In this document: piece by piece, positions 1 through 7,956 of the stretch
Layout of the letters: every line of letters begins with the position of its first letter
Numbering within the stretch: position 1 is the stretch's first letter
Assembly: GCA_024639905.1 (NCBI GenBank)
Contig: JAHEGE010000005.1
Coordinates: forward strand, 186,001 to 250,000
Length of the DNA: 64,000 nucleotides
DNA from: Gammaproteobacteria bacterium
GTDB lineage: Bacteria; Pseudomonadota; Gammaproteobacteria; Pseudomonadales; Pseudohongiellaceae
Direction of reading: 5' to 3'
Notes under the pieces: generated by a model
Told to the model about the DNA's origin: nothing
What the model saw: the letters and a program-made list of their open reading frames with translations, nothing else
Database searches by the model: none
Program-made: the position numbers and the translations under genes

Positions 1-582
1 CGCCAGATCGGCGAGCATCTGCTCGTCAAAATGCAGACCAGCAGTGGGCGCAGCGACCGCGCCGTTCTCGCGCGCATAGACAGTCTGGTAGCGTTCCGCA
101 TCGAATGCTTCGTCATCACGCTTGATATAGGGCGGCAACGGCATGTGGCCATGATCGACGAAAAGCGCCTCGGGCGAATCACCGTCGGCGAATTGCAGGA
201 CATAGAAATCCCCCTGCCGCCCCACAACCTCAATCGGTGAGTGTTCGACGCCATCGATGGTGAGCTGCGTGCCGGGCTTCGAGGGCTTACTCGCGCGCAA
301 CTGGGCGAGTACAAGATTGCCCTCCATCATACGTTCAACCATGATCTCGACTGCACCACCCGATGCCTTGTGTGCATAAAGACGCGCGGGAATCACCCGC
401 GTGTCGTTAAACACGAGCAGATCGCGTTCGTCGACAAGCGACAGGAGGTCGGCAAATCCACGGTGGGTAATTTGGGAGGTTTCTGCATCCAAACACAGCA
501 GCCTACTCTCGCGGCGGCGCTCGGCTGGATAATGCGCGATAAGGCGCTCGGGCAGGACAAAGTCGAAATCGGATAGTTGCAT
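1..582 (-). CDS. queA: QueA, S-adenosylmethionine:tRNA ribosyltransferase-isomerase (5' part, cut by window edge)
   Basis: QueA moves the ribosyl part of S-adenosylmethionine onto preQ1 at the wobble base of tRNA, giving epoxyqueuosine. The leftward frame opens at an ATG at 582-580 and runs 194 codons to the left edge without a stop. The family is about 345 residues long, so roughly 150 C-terminal residues lie outside. Recognisable blocks are the N-terminal MQLSDFDFVLPERLIAHYP, then LLVFNDTRVIPARL, and close to the edge NGAVAAPTAGLHF. The tRNA-Leu gene diverges upstream, the arrangement known from Pseudomonas. tgt normally follows queA; here the end of a tgt gene lies at the opposite end of the window. 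Identification is confident; only completeness is unknown. Confidence 0.93.
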   Translation of the reverse strand, partial: MQLSDFDFVLPERLIAHYPAERRRESRLLCLDAETSQITHRGFADLLSLVDERDLLVFNDTRVIPARLYAHKASGGAVEIMVERMMEGNLVLAQLRASKPSKPGTQLTIDGVEHSPIEVVGRQGDFYVLQFADGDSPEALFVDHGHMPLPPYIKRDDEAFDAERYQTVYARENGAVAAPTAGLHFDEQMLADLA

Positions 583-685
583 GGCGCCGAAGTTTACGCG
601 CTCCCGCGCGTGCCTGCCAGAGGAGCGATGCCTTCAACGCCGCCGAAGAGCAAGCCTGTCACCGACATCAACACGCATTATCGCA

Positions 686-713
686 TTGCGCGACAAGCGC
701 GAGCTGCTATACT
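686..713 (+). promoter_or_regulatory. Probable sigma-70 promoter of tRNA-Leu
   Basis: A TTGCGC -35 box (686-691) and a TATACT -10 box (708-713) are separated by 16 bases. They are followed by a GC-rich discriminator (GCGCC) typical of stable-RNA promoters under stringent control. Transcription would start near 720, giving a leader of about 45 bases before the mature tRNA. Inferred from sequence only. Confidence 0.6.
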
Positions 714-764
714 TCGCGCCTCAAAGACTCCGTTCGCGGCTCAACTCAGCGCAACGCTCTCTGT

Positions 765-851
765 GCCAGTGTGGTGAAATTGGTAGACACGCCGGATTCA
801 AAATCCGGTTCCTTTGCGGGAGTGGCGGTTCAAGTCCGCCCACTGGTACCA
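765..851 (+). tRNA. tRNA-Leu (anticodon CAA)
   Basis: The 87-base gene folds as a class II tRNA. The acceptor stem is GCCAGTG with CACTGGT (first pair G-T). The anticodon stem CCGGA/TCCGG closes the loop TTCAAAA, with anticodon CAA reading UUG codons. There is a long variable arm, and the T arm carries GGTTCAAGTCC. The discriminator A and the CCA end (849-851) are encoded. It diverges from queA, as in Pseudomonas. Confidence 0.97.
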
Positions 852-888
852 CTCTTATTATTGCCCCCATCTCACTAGTCGGCGGGTA

Positions 889-920
889 CAAAAAAGGCGA
901 CCACTACGGTCGCCTTTTTT
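889..920 (+). terminator. Rho-independent terminator after tRNA-Leu
   Basis: The stem GGCGACC (896-902) pairs with GGTCGCC (908-914) around the loop ACTAC and is followed by six T. An A-run precedes the stem, so it could also end leftward transcription of the FAS1 gene that stops at 965. Confidence 0.85.
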
Positions 921-964
921 GTATTGCTGGCTGAAGATAAATTCCTCAGCTCCGGCCTCTTACC

Positions 965-1462
965 TTAAGGCAAAAGCACCGCGTCGATTACGTGAATCAC
1001 GCCATTCGAAGTTTCGATATCTGCAGTCACTACGTTGGCACCGTTAACCGTTACGCCATCGGTTGCATCGATCGCCAGCTCACCGCCTTGGACTGTCGCT
1101 GCGTTAAGCGTCTTGCCCGCGAGATCGGAAGACATCACCTTGCCGGCTACGACGTGATAGGTCAGGACCGCAGCAAGTGTTTCTAAATTCTCCGGCTTGA
1201 GTAAATCCGCAACTGTGCCCTCTGGCAATGCAGCGAAAGCAGCATCAGTTGGGGCGAAAACAGTGAATGGACCTTCGCCTTTCAGCGTTTCTACCAGGCC
1301 GGCGGCTTGTACAGCTGCCACCAGGGTTTCGAAGCTGCCGGCTGCTATGGCAGTGTCGACAATATCGGCAGAATGTCCGCCGCCATGGTGATCAGCGAGG
1401 CTAAGGGGACTAAGAATGAGCAATGAACCTGCGACTAGCATCGAACGAATGAACTTGTGCAT
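965..1462 (-). CDS. Secreted fasciclin (FAS1) domain protein
   Basis: A 165-residue protein with a signal peptide (about 1-23, ending PLSLA) and a single FAS1 domain filling the rest. The two conserved FAS1 segments are visible: [14 protein letters not shown] near residue 70 and the TYHVVAGKV region after it. A His-rich DHHGGGH stretch follows the signal peptide. FAS1 domains mediate adhesion or surface association; the ligand cannot be told from sequence. It stands alone between the tRNA-Leu terminator and the rightward dehydrogenase gene, in a stretch that interrupts the queA-to-lptG order known from Pseudomonas. The family call is firm and the role open. Confidence 0.9.
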   Translation of the reverse strand: MHKFIRSMLVAGSLLILSPLSLADHHGGGHSADIVDTAIAAGSFETLVAAVQAAGLVETLKGEGPFTVFAPTDAAFAALPEGTVADLLKPENLETLAAVLTYHVVAGKVMSSDLAGKTLNAATVQGGELAIDATDGVTVNGANVVTADIETSNGVIHVIDAVLLP

Positions 1463-1674
1463 GGTTGAATCCTTGTTTGAGATCTTGTGATCTTAGGGTA
1501 ATTTGGTACTGCACCATTCAAAACGCTAGAGCAGCCATTCCAGTTCATTTTCGGGGCCTGCGCTTTAAAATATCCCCTACTCCTGTTAGCTTACGCGCCG
1601 TTATCCCGCTTAATCATCACCGACTCCCTCCGGGAGCTCGGGCTCAAGACTGACATTCAAGGACAGAGGCTGCT

Positions 1675-2787
1675 ATGGCTACTAAGAAAATCGCGCTTTT
1701 AGACGGAGACGGCATCGGCCCGGAAATCATGGCAGAGGCTGTCAAAATCCTCGAGCTTGTCGCAGAGCGTAACGACATCGAATTCGAACTCGTCCACGGC
1801 GCCTTCGGGGCCAGCGCCTATTTCAGTCACGGCGACTCTTTCCCCGAAGAGACGAAGGCACTGTGCGATAGCGCCGATGCGATTTTGAAAGGCCCGATAG
1901 GCCTGAATCATGAAGAGTCGAAGAAGATTCCCGTGGACATGCAACCAGAACGAGGCGCTCTGCTGCCGCTGCGCCGCCGCTTCAACACCTTCGCTAACTT
2001 CCGCCCCGTGTTTCTGCCGCAGAGCTTGGCGCACTTCTCGCCACTCAAGCCCGAGATCATCGGCGACAATGGCATCGACATCATCATTATTCGTGAGCTC
2101 GTTGGCGGCCTTTACTTCGGCAAGAAAGAAACTGGCGTCACAGCAGAAGGCAAGCGCTTCGTGGTTGAGAGTCTCGAATACGACGAAGACCAGATCCGCG
2201 CCATTGCTCTCGTCGCCTTCGACACGGCGCAGAAGCGCAAGAAGGTCCTACACAACATTCACAAATCCAACGTGCTGAAGTCCAGCGTCCTATGGAACGA
2301 GATCATGGACGAGGTAGGCAAGGACTACCCCGAGGTCAAGGTCGTGAACATCTTGGTCGATTCCGCTGCGACCTATCTGTGTCTTAACCCAGGCATGTTC
2401 GATGTGATGGTAATGGAGAACATGTTCGGTGACATTCTTAGCGACCAGGCTGGCGGTATACTCGGCTCGCTCGGCCTCATGCCATCAGCCTGCATTGGCC
2501 CAGACAAGGCCTACTACGAGCCGTCGCATGGCTCTGCGCCCGATATCGCAGGCCAGGGCATCGCCAACCCTTACTCGATGATTGGTTCCGTCGCGATGAT
2601 GCTCGAGATGAGCTTTGGTATGGAGGCGGAAGCCAAGAATGTCTGGCATGCGATGCAAGAAGTTTTCGCTCAAGGCAACTCAACGCCGGATCTGTCGAAG
2701 CCCGGCGCGGGCGTCAATATGATTAGTACTTCGGCGTTTGGCGATCTGGTTGCTGCCGAACTAGCGAAGTGCCCGCGGGTCGCCTGA
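1675..2787 (+). CDS. leuB: 3-isopropylmalate dehydrogenase-type enzyme (LeuB-like)
   Basis: NAD-dependent beta-hydroxyacid oxidative decarboxylase of 370 residues. Family blocks in order are: ALLDGDGIGPEI at the N terminus; the substrate-binding arginines in LPLRRRFNTFANFRPV; RELVGGLYFG with the catalytic Tyr; HKSNVLK with the catalytic Lys; and the metal Asp residues in VDSAATYLCLNPGMFDV and NMFGDILSDQAG. The HGSAPDIAG segment is the pattern of NAD-using members. In leucine synthesis it would oxidise 3-isopropylmalate; with the adjacent LeuA/CimA-type enzyme it could instead serve a citramalate route to isoleucine. There is no leuCD next to it. It converges on the synthase gene, with 103 bp between the stops. 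LeuB is the best fit; isocitrate or tartrate dehydrogenase is less likely. Confidence 0.83.
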   Translation: MATKKIALLDGDGIGPEIMAEAVKILELVAERNDIEFELVHGAFGASAYFSHGDSFPEETKALCDSADAILKGPIGLNHEESKKIPVDMQPERGALLPLRRRFNTFANFRPVFLPQSLAHFSPLKPEIIGDNGIDIIIIRELVGGLYFGKKETGVTAEGKRFVVESLEYDEDQIRAIALVAFDTAQKRKKVLHNIHKSNVLKSSVLWNEIMDEVGKDYPEVKVVNILVDSAATYLCLNPGMFDVMVMENMFGDILSDQAGGILGSLGLMPSACIGPDKAYYEPSHGSAPDIAGQGIANPYSMIGSVAMMLEMSFGMEAEAKNVWHAMQEVFAQGNSTPDLSKPGAGVNMISTSAFGDLVAAELAKCPRVA

Positions 2788-2857
2788 ACCGCAGCAGCAG
2801 CCGTCCGCGACAAGAAAACTCGATATTGGTAATAAGATCGCGCACCACACCAGAAGG

Positions 2858-2887
2858 CTAGTTATCGCAATCCCCTGCGATGACTAG
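2858..2887. other. Stem-loop between convergent genes
   Basis: CTAGTTATCGCA (2858-2869) pairs with TGCGATGACTAG (2876-2887) around the loop ATCCCC, with one T-G wobble. It lies just before the end of the leftward synthase gene at 2891 and after the rightward leuB stop. It has no T-run on either strand, so it is not a classical terminator; it may protect the 3' ends of the two convergent transcripts. Confidence 0.45.
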
Positions 2888-2890
2888 TCT

Positions 2891-4438
2891 CTACTGCGAC
2901 TCGAACGCCTCTGAGTGCATTCGCAGATTGACCATTCTCAGCGTCGCTTTGACCGCAGCGAGCACTTGGTTCGCGTCAACTCCGCGGGTCTTGAAGTCCT
3001 GTTCCTGCCACTCCCAAGTGATAATACACTCGGTTAGCGCGTTGATCTTGCCACCGCGGGGAATGTGTACTTCGTAATCGATTAGCGCCGGCATCTGGAA
3101 GCCTGTGGGGCTTAGAATCTTTTCGATTGCATCGAAGAAGGCAGCAAAACCGCCGTTACCCGAGCCAGAGCCCTGCTTCTCTTCATCGCCAAGCTTGATG
3201 CGAATGCTCGCGGTGCTTTCCACATCGAGTCCGCTGTTGATATAGCAATTGAGCAGCGAGACATGCTCAAAATCGCCGCTCTGCATCACGTCGGCGATGA
3301 TAAATGGGAGATCTTCGGACGTAATGATCTGCTTCGAATCACCTAGCTTAACCACACGTTCCAACACCTTCGCCTGATCGTCTTTGCTCAGGCTTATGCC
3401 TAGCTCGTCTAAATTATTGATCAACGAGGCCTTGCCACTCATTTTGCCCAGCGCGTAAACGCGCTTACGGCCAAACCGTTCGGGGCCTAGCTCGGTGACA
3501 TACAGGCCGCCTTTGAGATCACCATCGGCGTGGATGCCAGCGGTTTGGGTAAAGACGTCGGCACCTACAATCGGGGTGTTGGCGGCTATCCACTTACCAG
3601 AGAAATTTTCGACCATGTGGCTCAGTGTCGTGATGCGCGTCTCGTCGATGCCCAACTCCATGCCCATCTTATCTTTCAATGCGACCGCGACTTCGGCAAG
3701 CGACGCATTGCCCGCGCGCTCACCGAGGCAGTTCATGGTGCAGTGGATTGTGTTTATGCCAACCTGCACTGCGGCCAAGGCGTTCGCGGTTGCGAGTCCG
3801 TAGTCATTATGCGGGTGGAAATCGAAGGTCTGCTCGGGGAAGCGCGTCATCATGTCGCTAAGCGACTCTCGCACCTCTTCAGGCGACAGCAGCCCTAGTG
3901 TGTCCGGCAGCAGATAATGGCCAATACCGAGGTGTTTGGTTGCCTCAACTAGCCCGAACACATAATCACGGCTGTCGGCATAGCCATTAGACCAATCTTC
4001 TAAATACATATTGGTGCGCAGCCCCTTTTCATGGGCGTAGGCGACAGTCGCCTCGATGTCCTCGACGTGCTGCTCTAGCGTCTTACCGAGTTGCTCGCGG
4101 CAATGCTTCTCGCTGCCCTTAGCAAGCAAGTTAATGACTTTGCCGCCGGCGCTGACGATCCAGTCGACGCTGCGTTTACGGTCCACAAAACCCAGCACCT
4201 CGACACGCTCGACGAGCCCTTGCTCAGCCGCCCACTCGGTAATCTGCGCTACCGCCTGTTTCTCGCCGTCGGACACACAGGCGGATGCCACCTCTATGCG
4301 GTCAACCTTGAGCGATTGCAGAAGCGCGCGGGCAATACTCACCTTCTCACTGCCAGAAAAGGAGACACCTTGGGTCTGCTCGCCATCGCGGAGGGTTGTG
4401 TCGAGCAGCTGTATGCGGCGCGGTTCGGGCTTAGTCAT
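2891..4438 (-). CDS. 2-isopropylmalate/citramalate synthase family enzyme (LeuA/CimA-type)
   Basis: A 515-residue DRE-TIM metallolyase that condenses acetyl-CoA with a 2-oxoacid. The signature DTTLRDGEQTQGVSFS is at residues 13-28. The metal-binding FHPHNDYG motif and NCLGERAGNASL follow in the barrel. The C-terminal third (from about 370) looks like the LeuA dimer allosteric domain. The GEQTQGVSFS form resembles a LeuA subtype I recall from Bacteroidetes rather than E. coli LeuA. Substrate choice between 2-oxoisovalerate (leucine) and pyruvate (citramalate, isoleucine) cannot be decided by eye. The convergent LeuB-like gene suggests a shared branched-chain pathway. Confidence 0.8.
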   Translation of the reverse strand: MTKPEPRRIQLLDTTLRDGEQTQGVSFSGSEKVSIARALLQSLKVDRIEVASACVSDGEKQAVAQITEWAAEQGLVERVEVLGFVDRKRSVDWIVSAGGKVINLLAKGSEKHCREQLGKTLEQHVEDIEATVAYAHEKGLRTNMYLEDWSNGYADSRDYVFGLVEATKHLGIGHYLLPDTLGLLSPEEVRESLSDMMTRFPEQTFDFHPHNDYGLATANALAAVQVGINTIHCTMNCLGERAGNASLAEVAVALKDKMGMELGIDETRITTLSHMVENFSGKWIAANTPIVGADVFTQTAGIHADGDLKGGLYVTELGPERFGRKRVYALGKMSGKASLINNLDELGISLSKDDQAKVLERVVKLGDSKQIITSEDLPFIIADVMQSGDFEHVSLLNCYINSGLDVESTASIRIKLGDEEKQGSGSGNGGFAAFFDAIEKILSPTGFQMPALIDYEVHIPRGGKINALTECIITWEWQEQDFKTRGVDANQVLAAVKATLRMVNLRMHSEAFESQ

Positions 4439-4570
4439 GAGGTAATCTCTTCAGGTGGAGCAACATTGAAAGCTACGGGAGTCTAGCAAAGTCGCCCGCA
4501 GGTGTTAATCGCAACGTAGGGTGGCGTAGAATGCGCCACAGCTTCGCATTACGCACAAGGATATTGATTC

Positions 4571-5044
4571 GTGGACACCCTCACCCCCCGCGCCGGCCTA
4601 CCGCGGCGCCTCGCCGCCCTGCTCTACGACGGCTTTCTCGTCGCGGCGCTCTGGTTTTTTATTGGCTACGCCGTGCTGGCTATTTTCGGCACCGACAGCA
4701 ATCAAGTAGTCGACGGCGTTGTACAAACCGATAGCGCGGTCAGCGCGCTGACATTTGCGCTTATGCTGGCGAGCAGCTCAGGATTTTATTTCTGGTTTTG
4801 GCGCCGCGGCGGCCAAACCCTGGGTATGATTTCTTGGCGCATCAAGGTGGTCTCACTCGACGGCTCCGCACTCAGCCTGACCCAGTGCCTCGTTCGTTAT
4901 TGCGCGGCATGGCCGGCATTTTTCCTCGGTGGCCTCGGTTATCTCTGGCTTTATCTCGACCCCAACCGCGATGCCCTGCACGACAAGCTCTCAGGCACTA
5001 AGGTCGTGGTGATGCCGAAAGGCCACAAACCCTTCGGCAACTAA
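4571..5044 (+). CDS. RDD family membrane protein
   Basis: A 157-residue inner-membrane protein with about three hydrophobic segments. The RDD signature residues are present: Arg in PRRLAALLYDGFL (with the first Asp), then RRGGQTLGMISWRIKVV, and Asp in RDALHDKLSG near the end. The start is a GTG with AAGGA nine bases upstream. An RDD gene beside lptG is a conserved arrangement in related bacteria. Here it faces lptG and the two coding ends overlap by 4 bp (5041-5044). The biochemical role of the family is unsettled; some members act in cation transport. Confidence 0.85.
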   Translation: MDTLTPRAGLPRRLAALLYDGFLVAALWFFIGYAVLAIFGTDSNQVVDGVVQTDSAVSALTFALMLASSSGFYFWFWRRGGQTLGMISWRIKVVSLDGSALSLTQCLVRYCAAWPAFFLGGLGYLWLYLDPNRDALHDKLSGTKVVVMPKGHKPFGN

Positions 5045-6156
5045 CGCACACGCAGCATCGACGCGACACCGAGCGCCGCACACGCGGCGATGGGCAGAAG
5101 CACGGCGAAGAGAGGATCTAGTCCTAACAGTAGGCTGGCAGGCTGGAACAGCTGCTGCAAGATAGTAAACAAGAGGCCCATGCCGATCGCGACGAAGACT
5201 CGAAAACCCATCGTCGCCTCCCGCAGCGGACCGAAGACGAAGGAGATGCCAAGCACCACCAGCGCCAGCGTCGCTAAGGGCTGCAAGAGCTTGCCCCAAA
5301 AGCTTAGCCAGTAATTACTCGCATCCAAACCCTCTGCATCGAAGAAGCGCGCAAAGGTGTACAAACCGCTAATCGACTGCCGATCGGGAGCAACTAGCAA
5401 CACAGCGAGTAATTCGGGCGACAGATCGATAGCCCATCTTTCTGAGTCTGCCTCACTCAAGACTATCGCGGTGTCCTCGAAACGACTCTCGACAACGCCT
5501 TCGAGGCGCCAATAGCCGCTGTCCGCGCCGCCATCAACATAGTGCGCGCTCTGCGCAAAACTCATGCTGTCTAAACCCATGGGCTGGGCACTCTCTGCGT
5601 CTGCAGTGGGGAGCAGTCGATAACGTGACACGCCGAACAGGGTCTCGCCTCCCGGAGCGATCGCATTGATATGCACAAACTCATCGCCAATCCGGCGCCA
5701 ACTGCCGCGCCCGGCGTCTATCGCTGCGTCGCCGCTGCGCAGCACCGCCTTGTTACTCTGCGCCGCCTCCTGGAGTGGCGGCGCAATATACTCGCCGATT
5801 ACGAGGCCCGCCAGCATCACCACAAGGGTAGGCTTGAGCACGCTGAGTAGTAGTCGCCAAGTGCTCACCCCCGCCGACTGCATAATCACCACCGAATTCT
5901 GCGAGGCGAGGACACCCAAACCAATGAGGCTGCCGCCTAGCGCGGTGAAGGGCAATACTTGAAAGACCCGCGACGGCAGGGTCATCGCCACATAAAGCAG
6001 CGCTTCGAGGCCTGTGTACGCATTCTCTGTGTCGCCGAGTTCTTCGACCAAGGCAAACACGACGTCGACACTGAGCACCAAGGCGATTACCACCGCCATA
6101 GCCATCACCACGCGGCGACGAATCAGGGCATCGATTAGGCTCAAGGATTTAGACAT
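5041..6156 (-). CDS. lptG: LptG, LPS export ABC transporter permease
   Basis: A 371-residue permease of the YjgP/YjgQ family. With LptF and the LptB ATPase it extracts lipopolysaccharide from the inner membrane and pushes it onto the Lpt bridge. The pattern is two to three N-terminal membrane helices, a large periplasmic beta-jellyroll (about 130-270), and three C-terminal helices. The TLPSRVFQVLPFTALGGSLIGLG segment near residue 60 is typical of LptG. Its start overlaps the end of lptF by 8 bp, so the pair is translationally coupled. Length and order match Pseudomonas. Confidence 0.93.
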   Translation of the reverse strand: MSKSLSLIDALIRRRVVMAMAVVIALVLSVDVVFALVEELGDTENAYTGLEALLYVAMTLPSRVFQVLPFTALGGSLIGLGVLASQNSVVIMQSAGVSTWRLLLSVLKPTLVVMLAGLVIGEYIAPPLQEAAQSNKAVLRSGDAAIDAGRGSWRRIGDEFVHINAIAPGGETLFGVSRYRLLPTADAESAQPMGLDSMSFAQSAHYVDGGADSGYWRLEGVVESRFEDTAIVLSEADSERWAIDLSPELLAVLLVAPDRQSISGLYTFARFFDAEGLDASNYWLSFWGKLLQPLATLALVVLGISFVFGPLREATMGFRVFVAIGMGLLFTILQQLFQPASLLLGLDPLFAVLLPIAACAALGVASMLRVR

Positions 6157-7243
6157 CGGCGAGCCTCCGATTGCGCAGAAAAGACGGCAGGCGCATCCCG
6201 TTTATAGGCAAGAGGAGGAGCACGAAAAGCCCGTGCACCCACCACAGGCCCAACTCAGGTGCGAGACTGCCAGTGGCGACCGCATCGCGGCAATATTGCA
6301 ATAAGACGAAATAAGCCGCATATAGCAGCGCGGCCGGGACCAGCCTCGAATAACGACCTTGGCGCGGCGGGACGCGGCTCAAAGGCACGCCGATAAGCGT
6401 CAGGATAGGCACCAGCAGTAACAAGGATAGCCGCCACTGCAATTCGGCGATCTTCGCGAGATCTGCCTGCCCGATCAATGCGCGCGTCGGGAGCGTAGTC
6501 TCTTCGAGAATGAGTTCGCGCTCACGCGCATCGGGCAGGCGTATCGCCTGCATGGCGGAGCGGCTGACGGTGAAATCTCCGCGCCCTGGCACACCCTCGT
6601 ATTGGATAACGTTGTCTAGGCGCATGAAGCGCGACCCATCGGCTTCAACAACCGGGCGGGCGCTCTCGGCGAGGAGAATGCTCGGCGCGGAACCCCCGCC
6701 GGTGGCAACGAATACACCTTGCAACAACCGCTCACCGCGTCCGTCACTCGCCACTGCCTCGGCGTGAGTGACACGCTTGCCGCCGGCGAAGCTCTGGAAT
6801 TGTCCGGCGTTAATCAGATCAACCTCAGTGAGCTCCTTCTGCGCTTGGAGTAGCTCTTCCATCTTGCGGATGCCGGACGGAGCCAACGCGAGGGCAAGCA
6901 CACCAACGACAACAACGACCAACGCCGAAAACCCGAGCGTTTTGCGCAGCAGTGCATTCTCACTAAACCCGCTGGCGAGCAACGCCACCATCTCGTTCTC
7001 CGCATACATGCGCCCGTACACGAGCAGAATCGCGAGGAAGAAGGCGAGCGGCAGGATAACGAGGAGAAAGTCTGGTAGGCGATAAAACATCAGTAAAAAC
7101 AAGGCATCGGTGGCGAGTTCACCCGCAACCGCTTGACCGAGATATTGAATAAACCGCCCAGTCAGCGCAACCACCAAGAGCACCAGTGTCACGGCACCCA
7201 TGGTTTGTAGCAATTGCCGGCTGAGGTAACGAAAGACGATCAA
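6149..7243 (-). CDS. lptF: LptF, LPS export ABC transporter permease
   Basis: A 364-residue partner of LptG. It begins MIVFRYLSRQLLQ, matching the family N terminus (MIIIRYL in E. coli), which supports the TTG start at 7243-7241 despite a weak ribosome site. Membrane helices lie near 10-35, 50-80 and 100-120, followed by a periplasmic domain with the typical FQSFAGGKRVTHAEA-like block. A C-terminal helical bundle starts near 260 and contains LLLVPILTLIGVPLSR. It is first in a two-gene operon with lptG; LptB is encoded elsewhere. Confidence 0.93.
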   Translation of the reverse strand: MIVFRYLSRQLLQTMGAVTLVLLVVALTGRFIQYLGQAVAGELATDALFLLMFYRLPDFLLVILPLAFFLAILLVYGRMYAENEMVALLASGFSENALLRKTLGFSALVVVVVGVLALALAPSGIRKMEELLQAQKELTEVDLINAGQFQSFAGGKRVTHAEAVASDGRGERLLQGVFVATGGGSAPSILLAESARPVVEADGSRFMRLDNVIQYEGVPGRGDFTVSRSAMQAIRLPDARERELILEETTLPTRALIGQADLAKIAELQWRLSLLLLVPILTLIGVPLSRVPPRQGRYSRLVPAALLYAAYFVLLQYCRDAVATGSLAPELGLWWVHGLFVLLLLPINGMRLPSFLRNRRLADV

Positions 7244-7330
7244 ATTGGGGCCCGCTCTGCCTGTTAGTCACTGTGAGGCGCTAGTCTAATCGATTTCGGC
7301 GCGCTAAGCAGTGGCGGGCTTAGAGTGCGA

Positions 7331-7774
7331 CTAGGCTACTCGTGCCTGGGGCATCTCGAGCCGAGTCTTGAACGCAGCAGGCACATCGGCAAGCTGATGT
7401 TTGTCGAAGTCCATAAACACAACACCCACTTTGGCCTTGCACACAATCTGGTCGAGCGCGCTGTTACTCACCACAAACCCGATATCGCAACCGTAGCGAT
7501 TAAACTCGCCCACGGAGACGTCGATCACGAGCACGTCGTTGGCGAAAGATTCAGAGCGGTATTCGATAGCGAAGTCAGTGACAACCATGCCAAGGCCGTA
7601 AATATTGCCCTCGGTAAAGCCGAGATCGGCGAGCATTTGCAGCCGCGCCTCGTGCAGTATGCTCGCCATCGCCATGCTGTCTAAGTGGCGGGCGTAGTTA
7701 AGATCGGTGATACCGACCTTCCTCTCCATGCGAAAGCGCGGGTTGTCTGGGGTGGTGACCTTAACCCTTGGCAT
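7331..7774 (-). CDS. Acyl-CoA thioesterase, hotdog fold (4HBT family)
   Basis: A hotdog-fold thioesterase of about 147 residues. The ITDLNYARHLDSMAMASILHEARLQML segment matches the 4-hydroxybenzoyl-CoA thioesterase family, in which the D-x-N-x-H pattern contributes to the active site. I place the start at the ATG at 7774-7772, because AGGAGG sits seven bases upstream; the TTG one codon earlier is too close. It would hydrolyse short or aromatic acyl-CoA esters in the cytoplasm. It lies upstream of lptF in the same direction with 87 bp between them, so co-transcription is possible. Confidence 0.8.
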   Translation of the reverse strand: MPRVKVTTPDNPRFRMERKVGITDLNYARHLDSMAMASILHEARLQMLADLGFTEGNIYGLGMVVTDFAIEYRSESFANDVLVIDVSVGEFNRYGCDIGFVVSNSALDQIVCKAKVGVVFMDFDKHQLADVPAAFKTRLEMPQARVA

Positions 7775-7956
7775 CAACGATCCTCCTCGACTTCTGATAA
7801 CGCATCTCTATTTATGATCAAAAGAATGGCCCAGAGTTCCGCAAAAAACAACGATGGGCGCTAGAAAGTTTGCACAAGCTAATGAAACTGCCTAGCATCG
7901 CAGCCTTACTGCATCGCCGCGTGCGATGCAGGCTTTCACACTACTAAGGATTCCGC

